A stretch of DNA of 64,000 nt from Hippophae tibetana (GCA_037013495.1 CM072807.1:33894802-33958801), one strand, 5' to 3'. Positions 11,950 to 24,028 are shown, counted from the first letter of the stretch. Notes: generated from the letters alone by a model not told the origin. Program-made: numbers and translations.

Positions 11950-12337
11950 CACCATAATGATGTATCTTGCTAATACATTAAACTAAGCGCTAAATGGGAG
12001 GCAACCCATCATTGAAAGAGTACCTGTTTATATGATTCAAATATGATGTTGGATGCAACTAGCGTTCTACATCAATATCATTAACACAGAAAGCAATTTG
12101 GTAACTTTTCTATCCCTTCTCTTTTTAAAATTTGCATTTTTTACATTGATGACAATGTAGATTTTAGGTTGTGGTAGTAGGATTTAAAAGTTATAGGAAT
12201 TAGGAAAAATTTAAAATTTTGATAAACAATGTGCCCTTATTTTTCTTATTTAGTTGTGTATTTTCATATTAATTGTTTTATTTTATATATGTGTGTTATT
12301 TTCTTTATTTGTGTGTTGAAGTAAATTAGAGTAGTGT
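11950..12337 (+). other. Gypsy 3' untranslated region, truncated
   Basis: Contains 'taaatgggaggcaacccat' (11992) and 'acattgatgacaatgtagat' (12142). Both have counterparts elsewhere (6496; 36438), so they are conserved 3'-UTR marks of this Gypsy group. No 3' LTR follows: the next recognisable sequence is a minus-strand Copia gag, so the element's right end is lost. Confidence 0.5.
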
Positions 12338-12839
12338 TCAAATAAAGAAATGTCCTTGGGTATTGAAGAATTCAATTTCTACAATTTCTCCTGATAACCC
12401 ATGTACTTTGAGAAAGTGCATTGAGATAGATTCACCCTCCATCATCTTGCACCTTGTGAGTACGATGGTGGTCTTACAACGCTCTTTGCGAGAACTATCA
12501 GTGAACTTCTTCTCCAATTGTGCCATAATTTCCTTGGTTGGAGGATCAATGAACTTTCTTTGCAACTAATCGCCAATGCTGGCCAAGATCAGTGTCTGCA
12601 CAACTCACTGCTAATCTTTCCATTTCTTTTGTTCCTCCTTTTCTACATCAATTAGCTTGCCTTTCTCTCTCTCTTATGGGCAACTTCCATCCAAAATGTG
12701 TGAGAGATCCTAAAATGTGCAACACGATGTTCAGTTTGAGGATCCAATCAGAATAGTTTGACCCATTATTAGCAATGAGGTGTTTTTCGACCATAGAACG
12801 CAGAAAATTAGGAAGTGTATACAGAACTACAAAATTCAT
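12338..12839 (-). pseudogene. Copia-type gag N-terminal fragment
   Basis: On the minus strand from ATG at 12839: 'MNFVVLYTLPN' ... 'NGSNYSDWILKLNIVLHIL', the usual beginning of a Copia gag. After a frameshift come 'MAQLEKKFTDSSRKERCKTT' and 'MMEGESISMHFLKVHGL', the gag-polypeptide region. It stops at about 12338 against the Gypsy 3' UTR, so the rest of this element is missing. In sense order it lies downstream of the PBS and LTR at 24016-25730 if the 14264-23474 insertion is removed, so I assign it to that older element. The assignment is an inference. Confidence 0.6.
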
Positions 12840-14263
12840 TTAGGGATATTTCAGTGTTCATTTATTTAAAATTTGTACTAACAAAAATAAAATTTTGTCC
12901 ATTTTGTTAGTCACATAAGACCATTTTCAAATAAATAGACTCATCTAAAATATTTATTCAGGTAGGTATCATTTACCAATCATAACCTTTAAGTAAAAAT
13001 TAACTTTATGAATCTTGTCATTTTCATTAAGAAAGAATAATCCAATTTCTTAATAAAACTCTCTTTCCCAAAACCCAAGCCTAAATCTTGGTGATTTGTA
13101 TAAGAAAACTCATTTTATTGGTCAACAAGTATGACTAAGTCATTCCCACATAATGAGTAAGAAGATGTGCCACACACAACTCACATTCACTTATAGCTTA
13201 ACAATGAATTCATATAAGTTTCACAATTTCTAGTAATTTAGATCACACTCATGCTTATTCCTAGTTACTAGCTTAAAGTGGATAAAATGAGAAGGAAAGA
13301 TACTCTTAAAGTTTTCATGGGCATAGCAAATATATGATAACTCTCATAATTTTGGAAATTTTGGTAGGTCATGCATTCATACAATAATACCTTATCCTAA
13401 CCATTAAAATTATCTCATATAATCTTAAGCTTTGTGGGTTGTATGGCTCCCGATTGTATTCTTGTAGCTCCATAAATCACCTTCATGAAAGATACAATTC
13501 TAAGCTATAAGCACCCAACCAATTCTTATTCTATCTTTAGAACTATGCCAAAATAAAATGAAAATTACATTTGGAATCACCCAATCCTAAATCCTATGTG
13601 GCATGCAAGCCATGAATTAATACATGAATGGAAACCTACCATTTTTGCCATAATGTAATTATTCTCATTAATGTTTAGTGGAACCTTAGACCACATTACA
13701 AACATACATACACATCATTCATTACAACACACAAGGCATTGATAATCTTAAGCCATACTAACCCATAAACCTCCTGCATAGCAAAATTAGTACATATATG
13801 CAATATTGCTGCACTATTCAATCTTATTTAGTTAAGCCTATATCTCTAAAGCTCTCAATCCATCTAAATCATTTTAAATCCCAAAAATAATTTCTATTTC
13901 TAATATTCATATACCCCATTTCAAATTTTTGAAACTTATATGAAACTTTTAGAAAACAAAAAATTATTTCTTAAATGTCATTATGCCTAATTCAAATTAG
14001 CATTGAAATAGGTAAAACTAATCTTAACTACTTATCACTTTTAACATATTTGGATGAGCTCATATTACAATATATTTTACAAAAACAATCCATTTTGTAA
14101 AAAATAATTTTTATTGTGGTGAGACAAAAAAATGGCTTGTTGTCCAGTTTCGTTTGTTGTGCACAAATCATTGTTCCCTCTACTCAAGAATGTGTATTCT
14201 GAATAAAAATTCAAGCCATATATTATGAAAACTAGACTTTAACACATTTCTGGATATATAAAT
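12840..14263 (-). other. Non-coding DNA, probable leader of the older Copia-type element
   Basis: No reading frame above noise on either strand. It lies between the gag fragment and the left border of the nested Copia insertion. If the insertion is removed it joins 23480-24014. A long non-coding leader is unusual for Copia, so part of it may be another unrecognised insertion. Confidence 0.3.
14259..14263. repeat. Target-site duplication TAAAT, left copy
   Basis: TAAAT directly abuts the left LTR and is repeated at 23475-23479 directly after the right LTR. Five bases is the normal Copia duplication length. Confidence 0.85.
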
Positions 14264-15594
14264 TGAAAGTTTGTAAAATATGGACCTGATTAACCTAGAC
14301 TAGGTTATTTTTAATTTTTATCAATTTATAATTTACTAACCTAAACAAAACGGCCAGACATACAATCATGTGTAAAAAAAGTGTTAAAATAAAAGAATAA
14401 CACATGATATTTTTAAGTGGAAACAACCTAGGCCACATGATATCAATTTAAGAACTCGGTATTATGCTACCCTCCCTAGGATAATGCCCCAATGCACTCT
14501 ACTTACAAGCCTCTGCTCTTTTTTTCATAGTTTCTAAAATTAGCGTGAGCGGTTTCCAGACCAACATTCCAATAAGCTCCCCGCCAATCAAATCGTTCAC
14601 AAATCAAATGCAAAAAGGTTAGCACAAAAACACAAGTGCCCGTGTGTGTTATAGAACAGATTTAACAATGAATAATCCTAACTAGATGATTCAAAATATA
14701 TGTCATTTAAATCAAATCAACTAGAAAATTCTAGAGCAAAAAGATTAAGCAAAAATCAATAAAAGATAGCTTCTTTGAAATTTAATAATCAAATCAAATA
14801 ATTATGATCACACATAAAATTATTTAATTTAAATATGTAAGAATATAATCAAGAGAAAACTATATAAATATAAAGTACCAAATAAATATATTTGGTATAA
14901 TATTAATTTAGTATTAACCAACCTATTTAATCTCTTTTGTAATTGCCAAAATTATTAATTTTATTTTTATTTTAAAATCACCATCTTATAAATCAATACA
15001 CATATATAATCTTATAAACATTTATGCAACTCTACCTTTTCATTCACAACACATCTATATTAATTCCTATATTATTTATCTTCAAGTGCAGCTCTTGAAT
15101 GTTAACATTTTCTTCTTCTTTTTTCCGGCAGTGAACGGCTGGCACATATATAACAATTTGTAGCAGTTTCTTTTCTTTCTATGCGGCCACTAATTAACCC
15201 TAATGTATGTATATATATATATATAATTCTTAGTGTTATTAGGGTTAAATGTATTTTGGGTTTAATTTTTCAAAGCCCATTAAAAACCTTAATACTATAA
15301 AAAATCATTTTTTAAAACACATTTTGAAAATATTAAATTAGCAATTTCATAAATTGATTCAAGTTTAAATTAATATTTTAACATTAAAAATAATTTTAGA
15401 TTTATGAACATGTACTATTAAATGATTAAATGGAATCCTATGTGTGGTACTTATAAAAGATATACCTAAAATACGATTATCTAAAACTCGAGTATTTGTT
15501 GGGCTTTTCTTGATAGACTTGATAGCAGGCCTACAAACTAGTTTACAAGTAAATATTTTGTCTATGAAAATAGCCAACACTCATAGCCCTTACA
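14264..15594 (-). repeat. 3' LTR of the 9.2-kb Copia element
   Basis: Direct repeat of 22060-23474 in the same orientation. Sense 5' end TGTAAGGGC at 15594, sense 3' end ...ACTTTCA at 14264. Compared with the 5' LTR it lacks about 60 bases near 14437 and has small indels, for example in the (TA)n run near 15200-15220. Confidence 0.9.
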
Positions 15595-15608
15595 AACTCC
15601 CCCCTTGG
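15595..15608 (-). other. Polypurine tract of the 9.2-kb Copia element
   Basis: Minus-strand purine run 'ccaaggggggagtt' immediately precedes the sense TG of the 3' LTR. It is the expected plus-strand primer site. Confidence 0.8.
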
Positions 15609-17131
15609 CATTTTCGTGTGGCAAAAAACCTCTCACTTACAACATGACACTTATAAAAATTAGATAAAAATACAATGAGGTCCCAGACTCCATAGTGGAA
15701 CTATCCTATGGTCCGGTGAATCCATCTTCGCTGCAACTTGACAAGCCTGTAAGTAACTGAAATGACATTGACAGAGCATAGGACAACTTGGCATGAAAGC
15801 CTCATTGTACATTAGTTTAGTTTACATAAAAATAAGCGAAGTGTAAAGAATAATCATGTAGTATGCATTCATATCAATCAAGCTTAATTAAATATGTTCT
15901 CCCCCTATATGCATACCAAAATAAAAACATGGAAGTAAAACACATAATTTCTCTCCCCCATTTTGACATACGAGAAGGACAAAGTATTAGACAAAGCAAT
16001 GAAGCTAAACTCCTCCTAAAGATATAGAAATGTAAAAGTAAAGTAATACATAAATGCAATATGCTTTAAACTCCCCCTAAGTTCTATGACTCTCTAACTT
16101 GGAAACAAATTAAAAAGGTAATAAATAAAAATGAATAAAAATCTGATTTTTTTTGTTTTTTTTTTTGTTTTTGTTTTTGTTTTTTGTTTTTTGTAATTTT
16201 TCATAACTAGCCACATAAGGTATTAAACTCATTTAATTACAAACAAGCACACAAGAAATTGAGAACTCATCATTAATTAGCTCCAATTTGGATTATTTAC
16301 CATATAAATAAATAAGTAGGATAGAAGAGGTGCACACACACATTTCGCACATATAATGACATATTGACATTTACTTAAAGTAGTATATATGTTTAAACTC
16401 CAAAAATATGTCAATTAATTCATTTATGTCCTATCAAGAAAGACTCAAAAGAAAAAATTATCACTTATCATGTAAAACTATAATCGAGTCTTCAATCTTA
16501 CAAAATAAAGTATATCCACTAAAGGAGGACTTTGTTTTTTGTATATTTTTTTTTTTTGTATTTTTTTTATACATATGAGGTAAATGATATATATATATAT
16601 ATATATAACCTCTTTTGACTCTATCTTTTTGTGCATTCAATGTACAAGATTTATATGTAATCGCTTTTTGCATAATCTTTCATTTTTTTTGCACGAGCCA
16701 TAAACCTAGCATGATGACTTTCACACTAATTGTGAGGTAGACCTCTCCGCTCACTGTGGTAGCTTCACACATCATAGTAGGTATCCCTCTTAATACTAGA
16801 TGCCTCTATGAGATAAAGTTTTTGAAAGCAAGAAATATAACTCAACATAATTTTACAGTCAAGATTAGTTGAAGTTCTAGAATCTTTCAAAACAAATCCA
16901 TAAACTTCAAGCATAACATATATGTGTGTTCGTGAGTGTGTGAATAAGTTTATGTCAACATCGATCATCACATGTACAAGAATATGTGTGTGTGTAACCC
17001 AAAATTGTAAAATAATTTATACAATAAGTATCAAAATGAGTTGAGTCACTAAAAATGAGATTATGTGTATATAAGTATTAAATAAGTCGAATATTGTGTT
17101 GGCTTTTTTTTTTGGTAATAAAATTTGAAAT
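15609..17131 (-). other. Spacer between RNase H and 3' LTR
   Basis: No credible reading frame, so I see no envelope-like ORF. It contains several further minus-strand GGGGGAG-type purine runs (near 15899, 15954 and 16068), a T-rich run at 16147-16195 in plus orientation, and (TA)n at about 16590-16608. Blocks of it are shared with 2101-4013, which shows the two elements are related. Confidence 0.6.
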
Positions 17132-17610
17132 TCAACTTGAGGGAGAAATTCCCAAGGCACTTCTGAGATACTCAAATCTTTGAGTGTCTATGGCTTTAGT
17201 GAATATATAAGCTAATTGTCTCTCAGTAGGTACAAACTCAAGTGTCACTATTTTCTCTTCAACTAATTCTCGAATAAAGTGATGCCTAATTTCAATGTGC
17301 TTAGTTCTAGAATGTTGAACCAAGTTCTTAGAAATACATATAGCACTAGAGTTATCACAATATAAGGGCATCATACCTTGTGGTTGACCATAGTCCTTGA
17401 GCATGTTTTTCATCCAAAGAATTTGTGTGCAAGAGCATCCTACCGTAATGTATTCTGCTTCAGCTGTAGAGAGTGAGATAGAGTTCTACTTTTTACTGTG
17501 CCATGATACTAAGTTGTTTCCAATGTAGAAACAACCACCTGATGTGCTTTTCCTATCATCCTGGTTGCCTGCCCAATCGACATCTGTAAAACCACTTACT
17601 TCATAAGTAG
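17132..17610 (-). pseudogene. Copia RNase H domain, broken
   Basis: Sense text 'GFTDVDWAGNQDDRKSTSGG' starts near 17602, with the catalytic Asp of A-D-W type replaced in context by D-V-D-W. A TAG at 17486-17488 interrupts between 'SWHSKK' and 'NSISLSTAEAEYI'. The frame then continues to 17132 with 'LYCDNSSAICISKN', 'RTKHIEIRHHFIRE' and 'YIFTKAIDTQRFEYLRSALG'. Apart from that stop the domain is well kept, ending at a natural stop at 17132. It would degrade the RNA strand after reverse transcription. Confidence 0.85.
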
Positions 17611-18646
17611 TGTCAGTAGTAAAATATAAACCATAATTACTTGTTCCTGAGATATACCTGATGATTCTCTTTACATTCTCTAAGTGTGATTCCTTAGGGT
17701 CAGCTTGATAACCTGTACACACACCAACACTAAAACATATTTCAGGTCTACTTGCAGTGAGGTAAAGTAAACTACCTATCATACTCCTATAAAGGGTTTG
17801 ATCAACACTTTTACCTTGAGTGTTCTTTGTAATTTTTGTGCTGGTACCTAAAGGAGTTCATAATAGCTTGCTAGTTTCAAGACCAAACCTTTTAACAAGG
17901 TTACATGCATACTTGGTTTGAGAAATAAATATATAATCACGGGATTGTTTGATTTGCAAAACCAAGGAAGAAAGTCATTTCACCTACCATGGATATTTCA
18001 AATTCATTTGTCATAACATGCACAAAATCATCCACTAGTGTACTAGATGTGGATCCAAAAACTATGTCACCACATAAATTTGAGCAATAAAGATCTTGTC
18101 ACTACTCTTTTTAATGAATAAAGTCTTATCAACTCCCCCTCGAATAAATCCCTTGTTCAAAAGATAGTTGGTAAGTCTCTCATACCATACTCGTGGAGCT
18201 TGTTTCAAACCATAAAGAGCCTTTTTGAATTTGTAAACATGATTTGGAAATTTCGGATCAATAAATCCTTTTGGTTGTTCAACGTATACCTCCTCATTCA
18301 AAAATCCATTCAAAAAGGCAGACTTAACATCCATTTGATATAATTTGAACTTCATGTGACAGGAAATGGCAAGTAAAATCCTAATTGACTCTAGTCTAGC
18401 GATAGGTGCAAATGTTTCATCAAAGTCAACTCCTTCTACTTGTGTGTAGCCTTGAGCTACCAACCTAGCCTTATTCCTAACAATAATGTCATGCTCATCA
18501 GATTTATTTTTGAACACCCATTTTGTTCCAATAACATTTTTTTTTGTAGGCTTAGGTACTAATACCCATACATAATTTCTTTCAAATTGAGCTAACTCAT
18601 CCTGCATGGCATTTATCCAAAATTCATCTCTAAGGGCTTCATTCAC
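17611..18646 (-). pseudogene. Copia reverse transcriptase (RVT_2), broken at the catalytic box
   Basis: Open from 18646 to 18062 (194 codons): '[20 protein letters not shown]', '[20 protein letters not shown]', '[20 protein letters not shown]', 'QPKGFIDP' and '[15 protein letters not shown]' in the order typical of the family. The frame fails in the YVDD box: the text reads YVVT then stop because one base is missing near 18069-18071. Beyond it, 'FLG' near 17965, and after another shift 'MIGSLLYLTASRPEICFSVG' (17782), carry the thumb and connection. The first 200 codons are so well kept that this copy looks younger than the Gypsy remnants on its left. Confidence 0.9.
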
Positions 18647-18903
18647 ATTTTTTGGTTCAAATTGAGAAATATATCATATATGAGTTACCTCACTTATTTG
18701 TCTTCTTCTTGTTACCATGCTAGCATTAGGGTAGGATGATTTTTTGAAGTTCGAGTTGGATTTATCATTGATGAGGTTGATGCTTCTTCCTTCTTTTGTT
18801 CACTTTCCTTCAACTCCTCTTCTTTTATTCCAATTTTGTCACTGGTCATTGTTAATTGAGGTGTTGTGAAATTTTCTTCATTTCTAACTTCTTCACTTGT
18901 AAT

Positions 18904-19927
18904 CTACTTACCTCCATCATTTATAACGAGATTTATGGATTCCATAACTACATTAGTTCTACAGTTGAAGACTCTGTAGGCTCTACTATTTAGGGAATAA
19001 CCAAGAAATATACCTTCATCACTTCTTGAATCAAACTTACCCAACTGTTCTCGATCTCGAAGTATATAGCATTTACTTCCAAAAATATGCATGAATTTTA
19101 GATTTGGTTTTTTACCTCTCCATATCTCATAGGGAGTTTGGTTTGTACCTGGGCAAAGATATACATGATTTATAATGTGACATGTAGTGTTTATAGCTTC
19201 ATCCCAAAACCTTTTGGAGACTCCTTTAGCATGCATCATTACTCCTACCATCTCTTGAAGTATCCTATTTTTCCTTTCAACTACTCCATTTTGTTAAGGT
19301 GTGATAGGAGCAGAGAATTCATGAAGACACCATGTTCTTTGAAGAAGTCAGCACACTTGGTATTTTTAAACTCTTTTCCATGGTCTATTCTCAGTCTCTT
19401 GATGGTTACTATTTTGTCACCTGCTTCAGCCTGCACCTTGTACAATATGAGATGAAGAACTTAAAAGCATCTGACTTGTCTCTAAGAAAGTCTACCCACG
19501 TGTAGCGAGAAAAGTCATCTACTACAACTATGATATATTTCTTACCTCCAATACTTTCTGTTCTCATAGGACCCATAAGGTCAATATGTATCAATTCCAA
19601 TACTCTGTTTGTATTTATACTCTTGATCTTCTTATGAGCAATCCTAGTTTGTTTACCCAATTGACATGGTCCACATACAGGTATTTCAATTTTTGAAAGA
19701 ATAGGTAAAGCACACACAATCTCAATTTTACTTAATCTAACCAAATCTTTAAAATTCATATGACCTAGCTTTTCGTGCCACAAGGTAGTTGAGTCATTGC
19801 TAGCTAGGTTACATGTTACTGTGGGTGATGTATCAATACAATAACAATTGTCATGTGATCTGATTCCCTTAATCATACATTCATCCTTTTGATTTGTTAC
19901 AATACAGTGATTGTTTGTAAATTGCAC
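18904..19927 (-). pseudogene. Copia GAG-pre-integrase and integrase, broken
   Basis: From 19927: 'LWHEKLGHMNFKDLVRLSK' and 'VCGPCQLGKQTR' form the His/Cys zinc domain, then the core 'ELIHIDLMGPMRTESIGGKK' with the first catalytic Asp and 'VVVDDFSRYTWVDFL'. The frame is lost near 19409. The second Asp ('LRIDHGKEFKNTKCADFF') and the Glu ('GVVERKNRILQEM') lie in other frames at 19255-19420, with a TAA where the family has Gln. 18904-19251 is open again with 'INHVYLCPGTNQTPYEIWRG' and 'FDSRSDEGIFLGYS', the region after the core. All three acidic residues survive as codons but not in one frame. Confidence 0.85.
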
Positions 19928-19948
19928 ATTAAAATCACTATCACATAT

Positions 19949-20172
19949 TTAACTTATGCTAATCAAGTTTGCCTTAAGTCCTTCCACATATAAAAATTCA
20001 TCAAGTTTAGGGATACCCTCTATTTGAATAGAGCCTTTTCCAATAATTTTAGATGTTTTACCATCACCAAAGGTAATTGTCCCTTCATTGTATTCCTTAA
20101 AGGTTTTAAACAAAGAACGATTCCACGTCATGTGTCTAGAGCATCCACTATCAAAATACTAAGCGGTATTTG
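19949..20172 (-). pseudogene. Copia aspartic protease, broken at both ends
   Basis: Sense text 'YFDSGCSRHMTWNRSLFK' begins at about 20158 and contains the D-S-G active-site motif, followed by 'ITFGDGKTSKIIGKGSIQIE' and 'LYVEGLKANLISIS'. A TAG at 20159-20161 stands where plant Copia proteases have Trp just before the active site. A TAA at 19949-19951 ends the frame where Gln is expected. The active site itself is intact. It would mature the Gag-Pol polyprotein. Confidence 0.85.
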
Positions 20173-20222
20173 ATTTAACTTTAAATGCTATATGGGCCAC
20201 AAAGCAATGCAACTCAGATTTC

Positions 20223-21992
20223 TTAACCCATCTTTTTTTTAATTTTGGACATTTGAGTTACCGGTTTCTTATATTCCTCTTTTTGTGTAGTTCTTGTAGT
20301 AAAAACTTTAGGTTTTGAAATTTTTTTAGGTGCTTTAGAAAAATTTGTATTCTTGATAGAATCATAAACATAAAGAAATCTACACTTAGGTCTAATATGT
20401 CCTTTCCTACCACAATGATGACAGATGGGAACAAACTGAATTTTCTTAGAATGATAAGGTGCAAAAACTACCTTCCCTACCTGAGCAATAATGGGTTTTA
20501 CAAATTGAGTTTTGGATGATGAAGGTGTTGATTGTTCATCTATGTATCCAAGACTTCTCTTATCTCCATATGGCTTTCCATAGTCTAGGACTTTGGTTAA
20601 TTGTTCAGCACCAATGGTCAAATTCTTCATCGTTTCTTTAGCAATACTAAGTTCTTGCCTAAGATTTTTGTTTTCCTCAATGGTTTCTACAAGTCTCAAA
20701 TTCAAAGCATTAATATGATCAGATAATTCCTTTCTATCTTTCTCTAGGTTAGAGGAATTTTTTTGTGAACATTGATGATGTGCATTGTTCCACAAAAAAT
20801 TTATCTCTCTCTTCCCTGGCACCTAGACAATCCATGAATAGTTCCTCATAATTTGATACATTAAACTTAGACAGTAAGAGAGAAGAGTTTATTTCCTCAT
20901 CTTCTTCATCCGAGCTAAGGTCAGAGTCATTGTGATGTGCACTGGCAATTGCAGTGAAGGGATAATAATTAGTGTCATCATCCTCCGAGTTACTAGCATT
21001 GTCCTTCTCGCTTTCTGTGTCACTGAGTGTAGCATTAAAAGCTTTTCCAAATTTCTTTTTATTGTTAGCACAATCTGTAGAAATATGACCAAATCCTCCA
21101 TAAGTAAAACATTGGGGACTAGTGGGTTTACTTTTCTTACCATCAAGGCTAGGAGACTTGATTTCCCTTGACTTTCGATCATTCGAACGACAGGATTGTC
21201 CCTTGTTGGAATGATTATTCTGTTGACCCTTCTTCTTCATAAACTTCTTAAATTTTCATGCTAACAAGACTAGTGACTCATCATTCATATCATCATCACT
21301 ATCAGAGATGTCCTTTTTGGAGCTTTTGAATGTCACATCCTTATTTTTCTTGGGTGGATCAAGAGAAAGCTCATAGGTTTAGATTGACCCGAAAAGTTCA
21401 TCATTTTTTAGTGTGTGTAGTTCTTGCTTTCCTCTATCACTATAACTTTCATCTTATAGTCTTCTATTAAAGAGCTTAGGATTTTGCACACTTGTATAGG
21501 TTGTGGAATTTTCTCACAAAGGTTAGAACAAGCATTAGTAATATCACAAAAGCGAGCATAAAATTGACCAAAGGTTTCGTTGTTGCTCATTTTAATAGAA
21601 TCAAACTCAAATGTTAGCAATCTTAATTTTGTTTGTTTCACTTGGGAAGTTCCTTCATGAGCAAGAGCAAGTGCATTCCATGCATCTTTAGCAGTCTCAT
21701 AGTCGAAGATGTGTCGGAACTCATCCATCGACACTGCAGCAAATATTGAGCTTAGACCTTTTTTGTTTGCCCCACTAAGGGTGCGTTCTTCAGTGGTCTA
21801 GTCTCTTCTTGGCTTTATGATTGTTACACCATATTTCGTTACCGAAGGTGGTTCCCAACCATCAAGAATACCATCCCAGACTTTTTCATCTTGTTTGAGA
21901 AAGGCTTTCATGCGAGCCTTCCAGTAAGGGTAATTAAACCCATCAAAGAGTGGGGGTCTAACAGATGACCCAGCTTCTTTCATTTGGTCCAT
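20223..21992 (-). pseudogene. Copia gag with two zinc-knuckle regions, broken
   Basis: ATG at 21992, about 50 bases after the PBS. 'RPPLFDGFNYPYWKARMKAF' is the standard N-terminus. A TAG at 21798-21800 replaces a conserved Trp codon. 21734-21408 carries 'MDEFRHIFDYETAKDAWNAL' and 'FYARFCDI'. A frameshift near 21415 and two stops follow. 21240-20749 has a first knuckle CFTYGGFGHISTDC, in which the second Cys is Tyr, and then an acidic stretch. After a shift near 20765, 20822-20223 contains a coiled-coil-like segment and an intact second knuckle CHHCGRKGHIRPKC. Gag coats the RNA. The knuckle doublet is shared with the gag at 871-2100. Confidence 0.85.
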
Positions 21993-22045
21993 AAGTAAGT
22001 ATGTGTGTCCCTAAGAATCAATCTCACAAAGTATGTCTAGTGTCG

Positions 22046-22057
22046 GCTCTGATACCA
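22046..22057 (-). other. Primer-binding site (initiator Met tRNA)
   Basis: Minus strand TGGTATCAGAGC, the exact complement of the plant initiator-Met tRNA 3' end, separated from the 5' LTR by two bases. It fixes the element's orientation and the LTR border at 22060. Confidence 0.9.
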
Positions 22058-22059
22058 AT

Positions 22060-23474
22060 TGAAAGTTTGTAAAATATGGACCTGAATAACCTAGAGGGGG
22101 TGAATAGGTTATTTTTAATTTTTATCAATTTATAATTTACTAACCTAAAAAAACGGCTAGGCATGAAATCATGTGTAAAAAAAGTGCGGAAATAAAATAA
22201 TAACACACGATATTTTTAAGTGGAAACAACCTAGGCCACAACCATGACCTAAGAGGAAAACTACCGGTCCACCGGACCACCTAACTTTCCACTATGAAAA
22301 TCAAATGTTCAAGTACAAACTCGGTCTTATGCTACCCTCCCTAGGATACTGCCCCAATCTACTCTACTTACGAGCCCCTGCTCTCTTTTTCATAGTTTCT
22401 AAAATTAGCGTGAGCGGTTTCCAGACCAACATTCCAATAAGCTCCCCGTCAATCAGATTGTTCACAAATCAACTCCAAAAAGGTTAGCACAAAAACAAAA
22501 GTGCCCGTGTGTATTCTAGAACAGATTTAACAATGAATAATCCTAACTAGATGATTCAAAATATATGTCATTTAAATCAAATCAACTAGAAAATTCTAGA
22601 GCAAAAAGATTAAGCAAAAATCAATAAAAGATAGCTTCTTTGAAATTTAATAATCAAATCATATAATTATGATCACAAATAAAATTATTTAATTTAAATA
22701 TGTAAGAATATAATCAAGAGAAAAATATATAAATATAAAGTACCAAATAAATATATTTGGTATAATATTAATTTAGTATTAACCAACCTATTTAATCTCT
22801 TTTGTAATTGCCAAAATTATTAATTTTATTTTTATTTTAAAATCACCATCTTATAAATCAATACACATACATAATCTTATAAACATTTATGCAACTCTAC
22901 CTTTTCATTCACAGCAGATCTATATTAATTCCTATATTATTTATCTTCAAGTGCAGCTCTTGAATGTTAACCTTTTCTTCTTCTTTTTCCGGGTGAACGG
23001 CTAGCACATATATAACAATTTGTAGTAGTTTTTTTTTCTTTCTATGCGGCCACTAATTAACCCTAATGTATGTATATGTATATATATTTATTTAAATAAT
23101 AATAATGCTTAGTGTTATTAGGGTTAAATGTATTTTGGGTTTAATTTTTCAAAGCCCATTAAAAACCTTAATATTATAAAAAATCATTTTTTTAAAACAC
23201 ATTTTGAAAATATTAAATTAGTAATTTCATAAATTGATTCCATTTTAAATTAATATTTTAAAACTAAAAATAATTTTAGATTTATGAACATGTACTATTA
23301 AATGTATAAATGAAATCCTATATGTCGCAGTTATAAAAGATATACATGAAATACGATTATTTGAAACTCGAATATTTGTTAGGCTTTTCTTGATAGACTT
23401 GATAGCATGCCTACAAACTACTTTACAAGTAAATATTTTGTCCACGAAAATAGCCAACATTCATAATCCTTACA
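22060..23474 (-). repeat. 5' LTR of the 9.2-kb Copia element
   Basis: 1415 bases, sense TGTAAGGATTATG (ending at 23474) to ...ACTTTCA (22060). It is longer than the 3' LTR mainly through a block at about 22237-22300 (including 'ccggtccaccgga', a palindrome) that the 3' LTR lacks. AT-rich, with a (TA)n-like run near 23070-23090. Confidence 0.9.
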
Positions 23475-23479
23475 TAAAT
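23475..23479. repeat. Target-site duplication TAAAT, right copy
   Basis: Directly follows the 5' LTR and is identical to 14259-14263. Confidence 0.85.
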
Positions 23480-24014
23480 AAATTACGACAATATTCATCA
23501 GTTTGTAAGAAAATAACATTTGAGTTGCTGGTTCTAGTATTGAGATTTGATCGTAGTACTTCTATTATTTTAATTTTCATGCAATATCCATAATATCTAT
23601 ATATTGTAAAGTATTGTTTTTCAGAAACTAGACTTGATTATCCTTTCAATGATAGGTGGCTCACAAAAATCCATTCATCCAAACTCAAGTTATGCTATTT
23701 TGAATCTCAACGAAACAAAAAACTGGACATAGCAATTTCCAACATTGTACTCGTTTTTCCACTTTTGGTTTACCTTAATAAAACAGCCTAAAATCCCTTT
23801 TTTAGTTTAGAATATTAATCCACACATCATAAAATAATGCAGGAATTTTTAGATCCACAAAAATCGTGATTCAAAAATTACTAAAGTGACCAAATGCCCT
23901 GAGGACCCAAAATGACAGATTTATGTACCATGAATTTGAGTGATAGTTAACCAAACATTTAAGCACTTAATCAAGCATAAATTAAGTAGTATAGTTGTCA
24001 CAAAATCAAGCCAT
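23480..24014 (-). other. Non-coding leader of the older interrupted element
   Basis: No reading frame of interest. It lies in sense between the PBS at 24016-24027 and the nested insertion, and would continue at 14263 downward if the insertion were removed. Confidence 0.35.
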
Positions 24015-24015
24015 A

Positions 24016-24027
24016 TCTCTAATACCA
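24016..24027 (-). other. Primer-binding site, initiator-Met type with changes
   Basis: Minus strand TGGTATTAGAGA, one base from a TG...CA-type border at 24029. It differs from TGGTATCAGAGC at two positions. Confidence 0.5.
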
Positions 24028-24028
24028 C

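Larger units (their letters stand above)
14264..23474 (-). mobile_element. Complete but dead Copia LTR retrotransposon (nested insertion)
   Basis: 9211 bases on the minus strand. LTRs are 14264-15594 and 22060-23474, starting TG and ending CA in sense. The PBS is next to the right LTR, the PPT next to the left one, and TAAAT is duplicated at 14259-14263 and 23475-23479. In sense order: gag with CCHC knuckles, protease, integrase, RT, RNase H. Integrase before RT defines Copia. The total length, LTRs over 1.3 kb and a 1.5-kb spacer after RNase H suggest a SIRE-like or related large Copia lineage, but I cannot place it firmly. Frameshifts and stops occur in every domain. The LTRs are similar over their length except for a segment of roughly 60 bases missing from the left LTR near 14437. 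It sits inside an older LTR element. Confidence 0.9.

Noticed and set aside
16540..16610. T-rich and (TA)n runs as functional elements
   Set aside because: Simple sequence common in AT-rich spacers; nothing ties it to a function.
15609..17131. Envelope-like ORF after RNase H, as in some SIRE elements
   Set aside because: Short frames here show no length, signal peptide or coiled coil to support it.
19138..19455. Plus-strand open frame of 105 codons
   Set aside because: Antisense to the Copia integrase, whose motifs are clear on the minus strand.
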